Of a stretch of 64,000 nt of DNA, positions 25,058 through 33,201 are shown in pieces. How positions within the stretch are numbered: position 1 is the stretch's first letter; every line of letters begins with the position of its first letter. The notes under the pieces are model-generated. The model was not told where the DNA came from and searched no databases. It saw only the letters and a program-made list of their open reading frames with translations. A program made the translations under genes and the position numbers. The stretch lies in the NCBI RefSeq assembly GCF_000426445.1, contig NZ_KE384526.1, positions 962,774 to 1,026,773 of the forward strand, written 5' to 3'. The stretch is from Brevibacterium album DSM 18261 (GTDB lineage Bacteria; Actinomycetota; Actinomycetes; Actinomycetales; Brevibacteriaceae).

Positions 25058-27960
25058 CAGCGAGCACCTCCGTGGTGGGCGGTCATGTCTGTGCGGGTGT
25101 CGCCCGGTGCCGCAGCCGCGGCGGGCGCACGCTCCGGACGGGATTCCAGGTCGATCTGTGCGTACTCGGCGCCTGCGGGGATCATCCAGTCCGCCTCCGG
25201 GTCCACGAGGCCGAGCACCACCGCGCCGCCGCGCTCCAGGGCGGCGCGGACGAGCTCCGCCGCGGCCTCGGCACTCGCCCTGTCCTGCGGCCGGTCCGCA
25301 TGGTCGAGCACGAGGAGATCGGGCGGAGCCGCCGCTGCCTCGCGCAGGGTCCGGAGGTCCGCGATGAACTCCGGCTCCGGGGAGTCGAGGGTGAGGAAGG
25401 GGACGGCGCCGCGGATCTTGCGGCCCTCCTCGGGCACCACCATGCCGGCGATCTTGAGGCGGCCGCGGTCGGGCGCGATCCTGCCGGAGAGCGTGAGCAG
25501 CAGCGCCGAGGAGCCGCGGCCGGTGACAGTGAGCACCTCGCCGGGGCGCACGGCCACGTCGACGTCCCGGTACACGTGCGAGCCGTCCGCGTGCTCGATC
25601 GCCAGTCCCTCGCCGTACGCGGCGAAGTCCGCGTGCGGGTGCGGCCAGTCGCGCAGCTCGACCTGGTGGACGAGGCCCTCGCCCTCGACGTCCACGCGGG
25701 GCAGGATGCGGTCGAGCCAGCGCGGCAGCTTCCACGAGGCGTCGCCCAGGAGCGCGAGCACCGCGGGCACGAGCGTCATGCGGACGATGAAGGCGTCCGT
25801 GAACACGCCTACCGCAAGGCCCAGGGCGATCGACTTGATGATGGGCTCGCCGGTCGGGACGAAGGCGAAGAACACCGCGAACATGATGACCGCCGCGGCC
25901 GCGACGACGGCGGCCGAGGAGACGAAGCCCCTGATGATCGCGGTCCGCGCGTCCGCGCCGTGGACGTACTCCTCGCGCATGGCGGTGACGAGGAAGACCT
26001 CGTAGTCCATCGCGAGGCCGAACAGGATGCCCATGAGGATGATCGGCAGGAAGCTGATGACCGGCCCCGTGTCCGGCAGGCCCAGCGGACCGGCGAGGAA
26101 GCCCTCGTGGAAGACGAGCACCACGGCACCGAAGGCAGTGACGACGGAGAGCAGGAAGCCCACGGTCGCCTTGATCGGGACCACGATGGAGCGGAACACC
26201 ACCATGAGCAGGAGGAGGGAGAAGCCCACCACGAAGATGCCGAAGGGCAGCAGCGCCCCGCCCAGCTGCGTGCTCACGTCGATGCCGAGCGCGGTTGAGC
26301 CCGTGACGGCGGTGGCGAAGCCGTACTCCTCCATGAAGTGCGGCTCCAGCGCGCGGATGCGCTCGACGGTCTCCTCGGTGGCGGCGTCGTCGGGGGCGGT
26401 GGTGGGGATCACTTGGACGATGCCGGTGTCCGCATTGCGGTTGGGGGTGGCGAGCACGACAGCCTCGACGCCCTCGACCTCCTCGATCTCGTCCGCGAGC
26501 GCGTCGATGTCGGCCAGCGGATCGTCGGAGGAGATGATGTCGGCCTTGACGACGAGCGGCCCGTTGTAGCCGGGGCCGAACTCCTCGGCGATGAGGTCGT
26601 AGGCGATCTTCTGCGGGCTGCCCTCCTCCGCGCTGCCCCCGTCCGGCAGGGCGAGCGCGAGCTTGGAGGCGGGGATCGCGAAGAGGCCGAGGCCCACGAC
26701 GACCACGAGGATCGTGAGCACCGGCACCCTGATCGCCGCACGGACCCAGCCCGCGTAGAACCGCTGCATGCCGCGGTACTCGGGCAGGGCGGATGCCGCC
26801 GAGGCGCGGGCGGGCTGGGCGGTGGCCGCTCCGGTCTCCGCCGTGGGCCCGGGCGCGGCAGATGAGGTGCGCGGGGAACCGGCCTGCGCCTCGGCGGAGG
26901 ATTTCTGCGCCCTGTCGGACCGCGCCTTCCTGGGCTTGGGGCGCATGCGCTCGCCCGCGAAGCCGAGCAGCGCGGGCAGCATCGTGAGCGAGACGGCGAC
27001 GGCGATGCCCACCGTGCCCGCGGCGGCGATGCCCATGACGGAGAGGAAGGGGATGCCCGCGACGGAGAGGCCGGTGAGCGCGACCATGACCGTCACGCCC
27101 GCGAAGACGACGGCGGATCCGGAGGTGGCGTTGGCGCGCGCGGCGGCCTCCTCGGCATCGCAGCCCTCGGCCATGAAGCGCCGGTGGCGGGAGACGATGA
27201 AGAGGGCGTAGTCGATGCCGACGGCCAGGCCCAGCATGAGCGCGAGCATGGGGGTCGTGGCGTTGACGGTGAAGAACGCGGTGGAGAGGACCACGAGGAG
27301 CAGGCCGATGCCCACGGAGAGGATCGCGGTGATGAGCGGCATGCCGGCCGCGCGCAGGGAGCCGAGCGTGAGGATGAGGACGACGAAGGCGATGACGACG
27401 CCGATCGCCTCGACGATCGAGATGTGGACGCCGGTGACCTGGTAGAGCTCGCCGCCGGGCGCGGTCTGGGAGCCCGCGGGCAGATCGGCCTCGAGCGCAT
27501 CCGCGACCGCGGCGAGCTGATCCTTCACCTCATCGGCCGGCAGCTCCTCGAGGCCGGCGTCGTACTGGACGCTGATCTGCGCGGCCGTGGAGGCGTCGTT
27601 GACCGCGCCCTCGATCATGTCGTCGAAGGGAGAGGCCGCCTGCTCCACGTGCGGGAGCTCGGAGATCTCGTCGACCGCCTCCTCGATGCGCTCGGCGTAG
27701 GGCGCCTGTGCGATGTCCCCGCCGTCCGCGGCGACGACGACCACCTGCGCGCTCGCGCCCGACATCTCCGGGAAGGTGAGCTGCATGGCGTCGAGGGCCT
27801 CCTGGGCCTCGGCGCCGGGGAGCGTGAAATCGTCCTGGAAGTCCTCCGCGAAGGCGGCGACGAGGCCTGCCACGACCGCGAAGATCGCCAGCCAGACGGC
27901 GACGACGGTCTTGCGCTTCCGGAAGGCCTGCCGGCCCAGATCGTAGAGGAAGGAGGACAC
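25057..27960 (-). CDS. MMPL/RND-family transporter with C-terminal degenerate ABC-ATPase-like domain
   Basis: 967 residues. Residues 1-760 are an MMPL (RND-type) lipid or drug exporter: helix 1 (VVAVWLAIFAVVAGLVAAF), two extracellular loops, and two five-to-six-helix bundles (GIDYALFIVSRHRR; ILMGILFGLAMDYEVFLVTA) with the acidic proton-relay residues. A region from about 775 resembles an ABC nucleotide-binding domain (VYRDVDVAVRPGEVLTVTG, then GRIAPDRGRLKIAG, and PDLLVLDHAD as a Walker B-like strand). The Walker A site reads GRGSSALL, without the usual Lys, and there is no LSGGQ signature, so ATP hydrolysis is unlikely. The start is GTG 27960 with AAAGG seven bases upstream. It shares an operator region with the divergent TetR gene. 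Confidence 0.87.
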   Translation of the reverse strand: MSSFLYDLGRQAFRKRKTVVAVWLAIFAVVAGLVAAFAEDFQDDFTLPGAEAQEALDAMQLTFPEMSGASAQVVVVAADGGDIAQAPYAERIEEAVDEISELPHVEQAASPFDDMIEGAVNDASTAAQISVQYDAGLEELPADEVKDQLAAVADALEADLPAGSQTAPGGELYQVTGVHISIVEAIGVVIAFVVLILTLGSLRAAGMPLITAILSVGIGLLLVVLSTAFFTVNATTPMLALMLGLAVGIDYALFIVSRHRRFMAEGCDAEEAAARANATSGSAVVFAGVTVMVALTGLSVAGIPFLSVMGIAAAGTVGIAVAVSLTMLPALLGFAGERMRPKPRKARSDRAQKSSAEAQAGSPRTSSAAPGPTAETGAATAQPARASAASALPEYRGMQRFYAGWVRAAIRVPVLTILVVVVGLGLFAIPASKLALALPDGGSAEEGSPQKIAYDLIAEEFGPGYNGPLVVKADIISSDDPLADIDALADEIEEVEGVEAVVLATPNRNADTGIVQVIPTTAPDDAATEETVERIRALEPHFMEEYGFATAVTGSTALGIDVSTQLGGALLPFGIFVVGFSLLLLMVVFRSIVVPIKATVGFLLSVVTAFGAVVLVFHEGFLAGPLGLPDTGPVISFLPIILMGILFGLAMDYEVFLVTAMREEYVHGADARTAIIRGFVSSAAVVAAAAVIMFAVFFAFVPTGEPIIKSIALGLAVGVFTDAFIVRMTLVPAVLALLGDASWKLPRWLDRILPRVDVEGEGLVHQVELRDWPHPHADFAAYGEGLAIEHADGSHVYRDVDVAVRPGEVLTVTGRGSSALLLTLSGRIAPDRGRLKIAGMVVPEEGRKIRGAVPFLTLDSPEPEFIADLRTLREAAAAPPDLLVLDHADRPQDRASAEAAAELVRAALERGGAVVLGLVDPEADWMIPAGAEYAQIDLESRPERAPAAAAAPGDTRTDMTAHHGGAR

Positions 27961-28059
27961 GCTGCAGCCTTTCGCGCGGGAGATGGGCGGTGGTCCGGGG
28001 CGAGGCTCCTGCGGGCGCACAGGGCTTGGCGGCGGGCCTCACCGTTTCGGATCACGCTC

Positions 28060-28093
28060 GATACACTTCTGTATCGAATACACTCCTGTATTC
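28060..28093. promoter_or_regulatory. Tandem palindromic operators of the TetR/MMPL intergenic region
   Basis: Two adjoining perfect palindromes: GATACACTTCTGTATC (28060-28075, arms GATACA/TGTATC) and GAATACACTCCTGTATTC (28076-28093, arms GAATACA/TGTATTC). They share ATACAC-TNC-TGTAT, and sit between the divergent MMPL and TetR genes, the expected place for the TetR protein's own sites. Confidence 0.8.
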
Positions 28094-28254
28094 TTGCGGC
28101 CCCGGGGCTCGCATGCAAACCGCCTCCTCAGGCAGGTGCACGCGGACGGGGCCCTCCCGGTGAGGCCGCACCCGGCGGGACCGCATGTGAGCGAGAATCG
28201 ACGGCAGCGACCGAACGTGCGCACCTCGCGCAGAGACCGGAGGAACGAGGAACC

Positions 28255-28962
28255 GTGACCATCAGCGACCGCCGCAGGCGCACAAGGACAGCCCTGCGCG
28301 AGGCGGCGACCACCGTGTTCGCCCGTCAGGGGGTGGCAGGCGCCTCCATCGAGGAGATCTGCGAGGAGGGCGGCTTCACCCGCGGCGCGTTCTACTCCAA
28401 CTACTCGTCGAAGGACGAGCTGGTGCTCGACATCATCGACCAGGTCCTCGCCGCGGTGACCGCGGGCGCGAGCCGGCTGCTCGACAGCATGGAGGCCGAG
28501 CGCGGCGGCACTTCGGGCACGACGGAAGCGGACAGCGCGGGAGCCTCGGGCACGGTGTGTGCCAGCCGCGGTCACGCCGTCACCCAGGAGGAGAAGCGCG
28601 CGATCCTCTCCGATCTGCTGAGCCATTTCCGCCTGCCGTTCAGCGGATCGCGGACGGCGATCATCGCCTCGCGCGAGATCCGGGTGCACGCATTGCGCAA
28701 TCCGGACCTCCAGACCCGCATGGATGAGGTGCAGCGGGTGCACGAGGCCCAGCTGAGAACCGTGATCGAGGCGCTGCTCTCCTCGCACGGCGCCCGTCTC
28801 CTCATCAGCGCGGAGGACCTCATCATGATCTGCAGCGGCTGCCACGACGTGGCCGCGGACGAGGCCGTGGCCGCCCACCCGGAGGACGAGGAGGTCGAGG
28901 TCGACACCAGCCGCCTGCTCATGGTGCTCATGGCCTTCGTCCGCTTCCCCTGTGAGGACTGA
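28255..28962 (+). CDS. TetR-family regulator of the MMPL/YhgE operon
   Basis: 235 residues. Residues 5-55 are the TetR helix-turn-helix (RTALREAATTVFARQGVAGA, SIEEICEEGGFTRGAFYSNY, SSKDELVLDI), the rest a helical ligand-binding domain with an Ala/Ser/Gly-rich insertion near residues 80-105. GTG 28255 has GAGG close upstream and GGAGG a little further; the 294-base gap to the divergent MMPL gene contains two palindromes that this protein probably binds. By analogy with TetR-exporter pairs it should repress MMPL-yhgE until a ligand, perhaps a lipid or toxic amphiphile, is bound. It converges on the MarR gene with a long inverted repeat between. Confidence 0.88.
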   Translation: MTISDRRRRTRTALREAATTVFARQGVAGASIEEICEEGGFTRGAFYSNYSSKDELVLDIIDQVLAAVTAGASRLLDSMEAERGGTSGTTEADSAGASGTVCASRGHAVTQEEKRAILSDLLSHFRLPFSGSRTAIIASREIRVHALRNPDLQTRMDEVQRVHEAQLRTVIEALLSSHGARLLISAEDLIMICSGCHDVAADEAVAAHPEDEEVEVDTSRLLMVLMAFVRFPCED

Positions 28963-29007
28963 CCGCCCCGACATGAGGCCGCACCGGGTGCTGACCCGCC
29001 TCCCCGC

Positions 29008-29069
29008 ATCTTCTGCTCACTTCCCACAGCCTCCCTGGCGCCGACGGCTATGGGAAGTGAACAGAAGAT
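29008..29069. repeat. 24-bp imperfect inverted repeat between convergent TetR and MarR genes
   Basis: Arms at 29008-29031 and 29046-29069 match at 22 of 24 positions, with a 14-base loop. Both differences would be G-U wobble pairs in minus-strand RNA, so the hairpin is better for the MarR transcript. It could terminate either gene. Confidence 0.75.
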
Positions 29070-29125
29070 AGGGGGCGCGGCACTGGGACCGCGCAGAGAA
29101 CGTGGGTCTGCCCCTGGCGGCAGCG

Positions 29126-29623
29126 TCACTGTGGCGCTGAGACCACACTGACGGCGTCGAGGTAGCGGATCACGGTGTCCAGTTCAGCGGACGTGAACTC
29201 GCGGCTGACGGCGTCGAAGTCCTCGTCCGCCCGGCCATAGAGCAGCTGCAGCGGGGCGAGAGCCTCGACCACGAGCTCGAGCCGGGTGCTCCTCCGGTCT
29301 GCGGGATCCGGCGCGCGCCGCACATAGCCGCCGGCCTCGAGGCGGTCGATCAGCTTGGTGACCGTGCTCGTCGGCATCCCCGTGATCTCACTGATCCGCC
29401 GCGGCGTCCGCACGTCCTCGCGCAGGACGAGCAGGTGCAGCGCCTGCAGGTCCGTCACCCGCAGGCCATGCTGCCGGGCGACGCGCTCATTGCCCAGCAC
29501 CGCATTCACGAGCTGGCCCTGCAGAGCCCTCCGCACCCGCGCGATCTGCTCACCACCCGCGACACCCGGGACCTCCGCGTCCACCTGGCGCGGACCGCCT
29601 TCCGTCGCCTTCCCCTCCGTCAT
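29126..29623 (-). CDS. MarR-family transcriptional regulator
   Basis: 165 residues. A winged helix-turn-helix spans about 55-125: LRVTDLQALHLLVLRE, then RISEITGMPTSTVTKLIDRL and the wing GGYVRRAPDPADRRSTRLEL, with the DxRS pattern of MarR. ATG 29623 follows AAGGAG by seven bases; the GTG three bases earlier is less well spaced. It is divergent from the NAD(P)-binding protein gene, and a dyad (29649-29675) between them is the likely operator, so it probably controls that gene and itself. Confidence 0.88.
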   Translation of the reverse strand: MTEGKATEGGPRQVDAEVPGVAGGEQIARVRRALQGQLVNAVLGNERVARQHGLRVTDLQALHLLVLREDVRTPRRISEITGMPTSTVTKLIDRLEAGGYVRRAPDPADRRSTRLELVVEALAPLQLLYGRADEDFDAVSREFTSAELDTVIRYLDAVSVVSAPQ

Positions 29624-29648
29624 CACTGCACTCCTTGCTACACTTACT

Positions 29649-29675
29649 CCACACTCGGGAACATCCCCGATGTGG
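29649..29675. promoter_or_regulatory. Candidate MarR operator
   Basis: CCACACTCGGG and CCCCGATGTGG flank AACAT in an imperfect dyad, about 25 bases upstream of the MarR start and 85 bases before the divergent oxidoreductase gene. Confidence 0.5.
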
Positions 29676-29760
29676 ATTCCACCTTAGGGGGACTGATGTC
29701 CAGTGTACGAGCATCCGCATCGACCGCCGCCTGCAGTGACAGCAGCAGGGGGAGAACAGC

Positions 29761-30414
29761 ATGAGGATCCTCGTGCCGGGAGCCACCGGCATGGTCGGAC
29801 AGCACGTCATCGCGCAGGCTCTGGCCCGCGGGCACACGGTGACGGCCGTGGCCCGCGATCCCTCGAAGCTCGCCCTGACCCACCCTCGGCTGCGGGTCGT
29901 CCGGGCGGACATCCTCGACGCCGAGGCGGTGATGCCGCTGCTCGAGGGCATCGAAGCGGTGGTGAGCACCGTCGGGATCGGAGCTTCGCGCACACCCACC
30001 ACCCTCTATTCGCAGGGCACGCGCAATCTGATCGCCGGGATGGAGGCGCACGGGCTCGACCGCATCGTGGTCATCTCCTCCGAGGTCGCCGACCACTGGG
30101 CGCACCAGGGACCGCTCAAGCTCTGGATCGTGCTGCCTCTCCTGCAGCGGCTCCTCGGCGCCACGTACGACGACATGCGGCGCATGGACATCGCGCTGTG
30201 GGAGTCGTCTGCGCAGTGGACCGCGGTGCGCGCGCCCCGCATCCGGCCACAGAGGAGGCACGGACCGTCAGGGCGCGAGCGACAGTACCGCCTCGGCCTC
30301 GACGGACCTCTGCGCGGAGGCTGGTCGATCGCGGCACCGGACATGGCCACCGCACTCCTGGACATCGCCGAGCGCAGGGATCTCGGCCGACAGCACGTGT
30401 ACGTGGCGGAATAG
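29761..30414 (+). CDS. NAD(P)-binding oxidoreductase (NmrA/atypical SDR type)
   Basis: 217 residues. The N terminus MRILVPGATGMVGQHV is an atypical short-chain-dehydrogenase nucleotide site (GxxGxxG), followed by ALARGHTVTAVARDPSK with the Arg expected for NADP. VVSTVGIG and IVVISSEVADHW continue the fold. It lacks the YxxxK catalytic pair of classical SDRs, as NmrA-like and SDR_a5 members do, so it may be a sensor or a reductase of quinones or similar compounds. GGGGGAG six bases before the ATG is a good ribosome-binding site. The divergent MarR gene and the dyad suggest induction by an electrophile or phenolic compound, which is inference. Confidence 0.8.
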   Translation: MRILVPGATGMVGQHVIAQALARGHTVTAVARDPSKLALTHPRLRVVRADILDAEAVMPLLEGIEAVVSTVGIGASRTPTTLYSQGTRNLIAGMEAHGLDRIVVISSEVADHWAHQGPLKLWIVLPLLQRLLGATYDDMRRMDIALWESSAQWTAVRAPRIRPQRRHGPSGRERQYRLGLDGPLRGGWSIAAPDMATALLDIAERRDLGRQHVYVAE

Positions 30415-30581
30415 GACGCCGCGTGCCGACTGCCGCCCCGCAGACGTACAACCGCAGTATCCCGCGAGACGGACGCCTCCGCCGCGCACGCCGCGCACCG
30501 CGCGCGATGCAGTGCGCAGCCGGGCGGCGCACACAAGACCTGTACGCACAATCGCAGAGGCACACGGATCGGAGCACGAGA

Positions 30582-31274
30582 ATGAGCACACGGACCGCCG
30601 ACTTCGAACAGCCCCTGAGCGGCTGGTTCACACACCTCGCATGGAACATCGACCTGCGCCTGCGGGGGCCGTTCGTCCTACACAGCGACGAGCGGGCACC
30701 GCTTCGCGCACGTCTTGCCGCCCTCGTCGCGCAGCTGGTCCGCGAGGAGGGAGTCCACACCGCGCACGCCCTTGAGATGACGGTGATCCCACCGCTGCCC
30801 GGCGGCCCGCGCTGCGACCTCGCCCTGCTCATGCACTCGACTCAGCCCCTCACGGACGCCCTGACCGAACGCACCACCGAGCTCGGACTCACGGATCCGG
30901 AACTGGCGCTCACCGCCCGGAACACGGGCAGGATCGGCGACACCGAGGCCCGCGACGGCGAGATCCTGCTCAATCACTTCGCCGGCACACACCCGAAGGG
31001 CACGGGCGAGGCGACGGCCGAGGCGACCGATGCATGGAAGGCGGTCTCCACGTGGTACCTGGAGAAGCTCGGCGTGGACAACTCCACTCTGCTCGGCTAT
31101 GAGCCCGAGGCGCCGTTCCTCATCATGAACTACGCGCGTCTGCCGGGCGGGGTGATGCCGTTCCTCGCCGGGCAGCTGCTGCGGCCGTCCTTCTACGGAA
31201 CCGTGAGGCGGACGCTGCATGACGCCGGCCTCACGCCGTTCCCGGTCTTCGCCCGGAGGGTGCCGAGAGTGTAA
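30582..31274 (+). CDS. Hypothetical protein, 230 residues
   Basis: I do not recognise the family. The protein is soluble, with no signal peptide and no membrane helix. It has alternating strand and helix features: LSGWFTHLAWNIDLRLRG near the start, ALEMTVIPPLPG, RCDLALLMHSTQPLTDAL, EILLNHFAG and a final FLIMNYARLPGGVMPFLAGQ. Repeated beta strands with helical stretches might suggest a dimeric alpha/beta-barrel-like fold, but this is only a look. ATG 30582 has GGAG eight bases upstream. A 167-base gap separates it from the SDR gene, so it may be a separate unit. Codon use is normal for the region. Confidence 0.6.
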   Translation: MSTRTADFEQPLSGWFTHLAWNIDLRLRGPFVLHSDERAPLRARLAALVAQLVREEGVHTAHALEMTVIPPLPGGPRCDLALLMHSTQPLTDALTERTTELGLTDPELALTARNTGRIGDTEARDGEILLNHFAGTHPKGTGEATAEATDAWKAVSTWYLEKLGVDNSTLLGYEPEAPFLIMNYARLPGGVMPFLAGQLLRPSFYGTVRRTLHDAGLTPFPVFARRVPRV

Positions 31275-31441
31275 GGCGGGCACGGCGTTGCGAGCACGTG
31301 CAAGGCATGAAGCGAGTGGGTCCGATGCGCCGGCCTGCCTCGGCTGCTCAACCTGCTCCGGCTGGGTCCACGGCCGGCCTCGGCCGCCCCGCCTGTCCCG
31401 CTGGCCTCAGCTGTCCCGGCTTCGCCCTCCCCGGCCGGCGC

Positions 31442-32110
31442 TCAGCCGGCCCACACCCCCGAGGTCCCGCGGCGGTGGGAGCCCAGCAGATGCGTGTCGA
31501 CGATGCCCACGGCCTCCATCAGCGCGTACATCGTCGTGGGCCCCACGAAGGCGAAGCCCTCACGCTTCAGCGCCTTCGACAGCGCGCGGGACTCCGAGGA
31601 CTGGGTGGGCACCTCGGCGAAGGTGCGGGGCTCCGGTGTGGCCTCCGGGCGGAAGGACCACACGAAGTCCGCCAGCCCGCCCCTGTCCCGCAGCGCCAGC
31701 GTGGCCCGCGCGTTCGCCAGGGTCGCCCTGATCTTGGCCCGGTTGCGCACGATCGCGGCATCCGCCATGAGCCGCTCGAAGTCCGCTTCGCCGAACTCCG
31801 CGACGGCCTCCGGGTCGAATCCCGCGAACGCCTCGCGGAACGCCGGCCGCTTGCGCAGGATCGTCGCCCAGGACAGCCCCGACTGGAACGCCTCGAGGCT
31901 GATCCGCTCGAACATGCCGGTCTCATCGCGCACGGGCATGCCCCACTCCGTGTCGTAGTACTCCCGCAGGAGCGGGTCCACAGCCGCCCAGGGCGGTCGC
32001 AGCAGACCGTCCTCGCCGCGCACGAGGCCGTTCCCCTCGCCGCCTGCGCCGGCGCTGTCGTGCTCCGCGCCGACCGCGGTTCCCGGTCTGCCGTGATCGT
32101 CCGTGACCAT
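31442..32110 (-). CDS. tag: DNA-3-methyladenine glycosylase I (Tag family)
   Basis: 222 residues. Tag removes 3-methyladenine from DNA in base excision repair. A 45-residue Gly/Asp-rich start precedes the core, seen as LREYYDTEWGMPV, then ISLEAFQSGLSWATILRKR with the Glu and Trp of the active-site pocket, DAAIVRNRAKIRATLANAR (helix-hairpin-helix) and LKREGFAFVGPTTMYALMEA. Of the four zinc ligands in E. coli Tag (Cys4, His17, His175, Cys179), only the third seems kept (DTHLLGS); the YHD motif is YYD and the Cys residues are missing. The start ATG 32110 has AGGAG six bases upstream. Base-excision function is otherwise expected. It is divergent from the gene at 32413. Confidence 0.88.
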   Translation of the reverse strand: MVTDDHGRPGTAVGAEHDSAGAGGEGNGLVRGEDGLLRPPWAAVDPLLREYYDTEWGMPVRDETGMFERISLEAFQSGLSWATILRKRPAFREAFAGFDPEAVAEFGEADFERLMADAAIVRNRAKIRATLANARATLALRDRGGLADFVWSFRPEATPEPRTFAEVPTQSSESRALSKALKREGFAFVGPTTMYALMEAVGIVDTHLLGSHRRGTSGVWAG

Positions 32111-32412
32111 CCCGCTCTCCTCTTCATCTGCACGGCTGTGCTTCCGCACGGCCTGAGGCCTCCACCGCCCGCCCGCGCCGGTGCCGCACCGCCGTCATTC
32201 CCCTGCACCCGAGCATGACCGCCGAATCTGCCCTTCCGGTCCTCGCCCGCGCAGTCGTTGTCGCCCTCTGGTTCGCGCCCGCGGACCGCGCCGCGATGGT
32301 GCATGATCGTGCGCTGGCATTCATCAGCATCATCCCAGAGGCGGTCCGCGCATGGCGATCCGCCTCACTCGGACGTGACAGACCCCGGCCCCTCACGTCT
32401 AGGCTGTCCCCC
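32111..32412. other. Divergent intergenic region between tag and a hypothetical gene
   Basis: About 300 bases with no credible gene. At the right end TAGGCT (32400-32405) ends 7 bases before ATG 32413, a leaderless promoter for the hypothetical gene. The tag ribosome-binding site AGGAG is at the left end. I see no hairpin or repeat of note in the rest. Confidence 0.5.
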
Positions 32413-33201
32413 ATGACGTTCGACCCCACCCGGGCCGCAGGCGATCCCGCAGCCCAGCCCCTCCCCGAGACGGCCCCCGCCGAGGCGTCCTCCGCCGCAG
32501 AGGCTCCCGCCGAGGCGTCCTCCGCCGCGAGCGAGGGCGGCGCCTCCGGCACCCACGCAGCAGAAGCCGGGACCGTCGACGCCCAGCAGCAGGCCTTCGA
32601 GCGCTTCCTCGCCACCATGCCCGAACGGCTCGAGGCCTTCATCGCCGGCGGGCTGCCCGCCTCGGTCGCGGTCGAGGACGAGGAGCGCGAGTTCGTCAAG
32701 GACCTCACTCCCGCCTCCCTGCCCTGGGTCGAGGCCTATGCCGTCTCCCGCCTGGCCTCCCCCGCCCTCGCCGCGGCACCGGCGAACCGGCGGCTGGCCG
32801 AAGATCTCATGCGCTATGTGGGCGAGACCCTCATCCGCACGCTCGGCGGCACCTGGACGCTGGAGGACGACCACCCGCAGGCCCCGGACCACGGCATGCC
32901 CTCGGTGCGGCTCGCCGCCCCGGCATCGGAAGCTGTCCCCGCCCCGGGCACCGTGACCGTCTCCGTCTTCTCGCTCCTCATGACCGCCCTGCAGGAGCGG
33001 ACCGGGGAGGTCTTCATCTCCGCGCTCATCGCCGCCGCCGGCGACTCCCCCGCGGAGGCCCTCGACGGCGGGGACCCTGCGGGCAGCCCCTCGGATCCCG
33101 CTCCCGAGGCCGCCGCGGGCACCAGCGCCCCTTCCGCTCCGGCACCGACCGCTCCCACCGCCGAGGCCCAGGGCGTGCACCGGCGCGAGGACGAGGAGTG
33201 A
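32413..33201 (+). CDS. Hypothetical protein with low-complexity ends, 262 residues
   Basis: No family recognised. Residues 1-55 and 215-262 are Ala/Pro/Glu-rich and likely disordered. The central 150 residues are helical and contain QQAFERFLATMPERLEAFIA, LTPASLPWVEAYAVSRL, LAEDLMRYVGETLIRTLGG and VTVSVFSLLMTALQERTG, suggesting a compact soluble domain. It is translated from ATG 32413, with a leaderless-type TAGGCT box 7 bases upstream. The stop overlaps the VanZ-like gene in GTGA, so both are probably made together. A membrane-associated or wall-related role is guessed only from the VanZ neighbour. Confidence 0.6.
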   Translation: MTFDPTRAAGDPAAQPLPETAPAEASSAAEAPAEASSAASEGGASGTHAAEAGTVDAQQQAFERFLATMPERLEAFIAGGLPASVAVEDEEREFVKDLTPASLPWVEAYAVSRLASPALAAAPANRRLAEDLMRYVGETLIRTLGGTWTLEDDHPQAPDHGMPSVRLAAPASEAVPAPGTVTVSVFSLLMTALQERTGEVFISALIAAAGDSPAEALDGGDPAGSPSDPAPEAAAGTSAPSAPAPTAPTAEAQGVHRREDEE

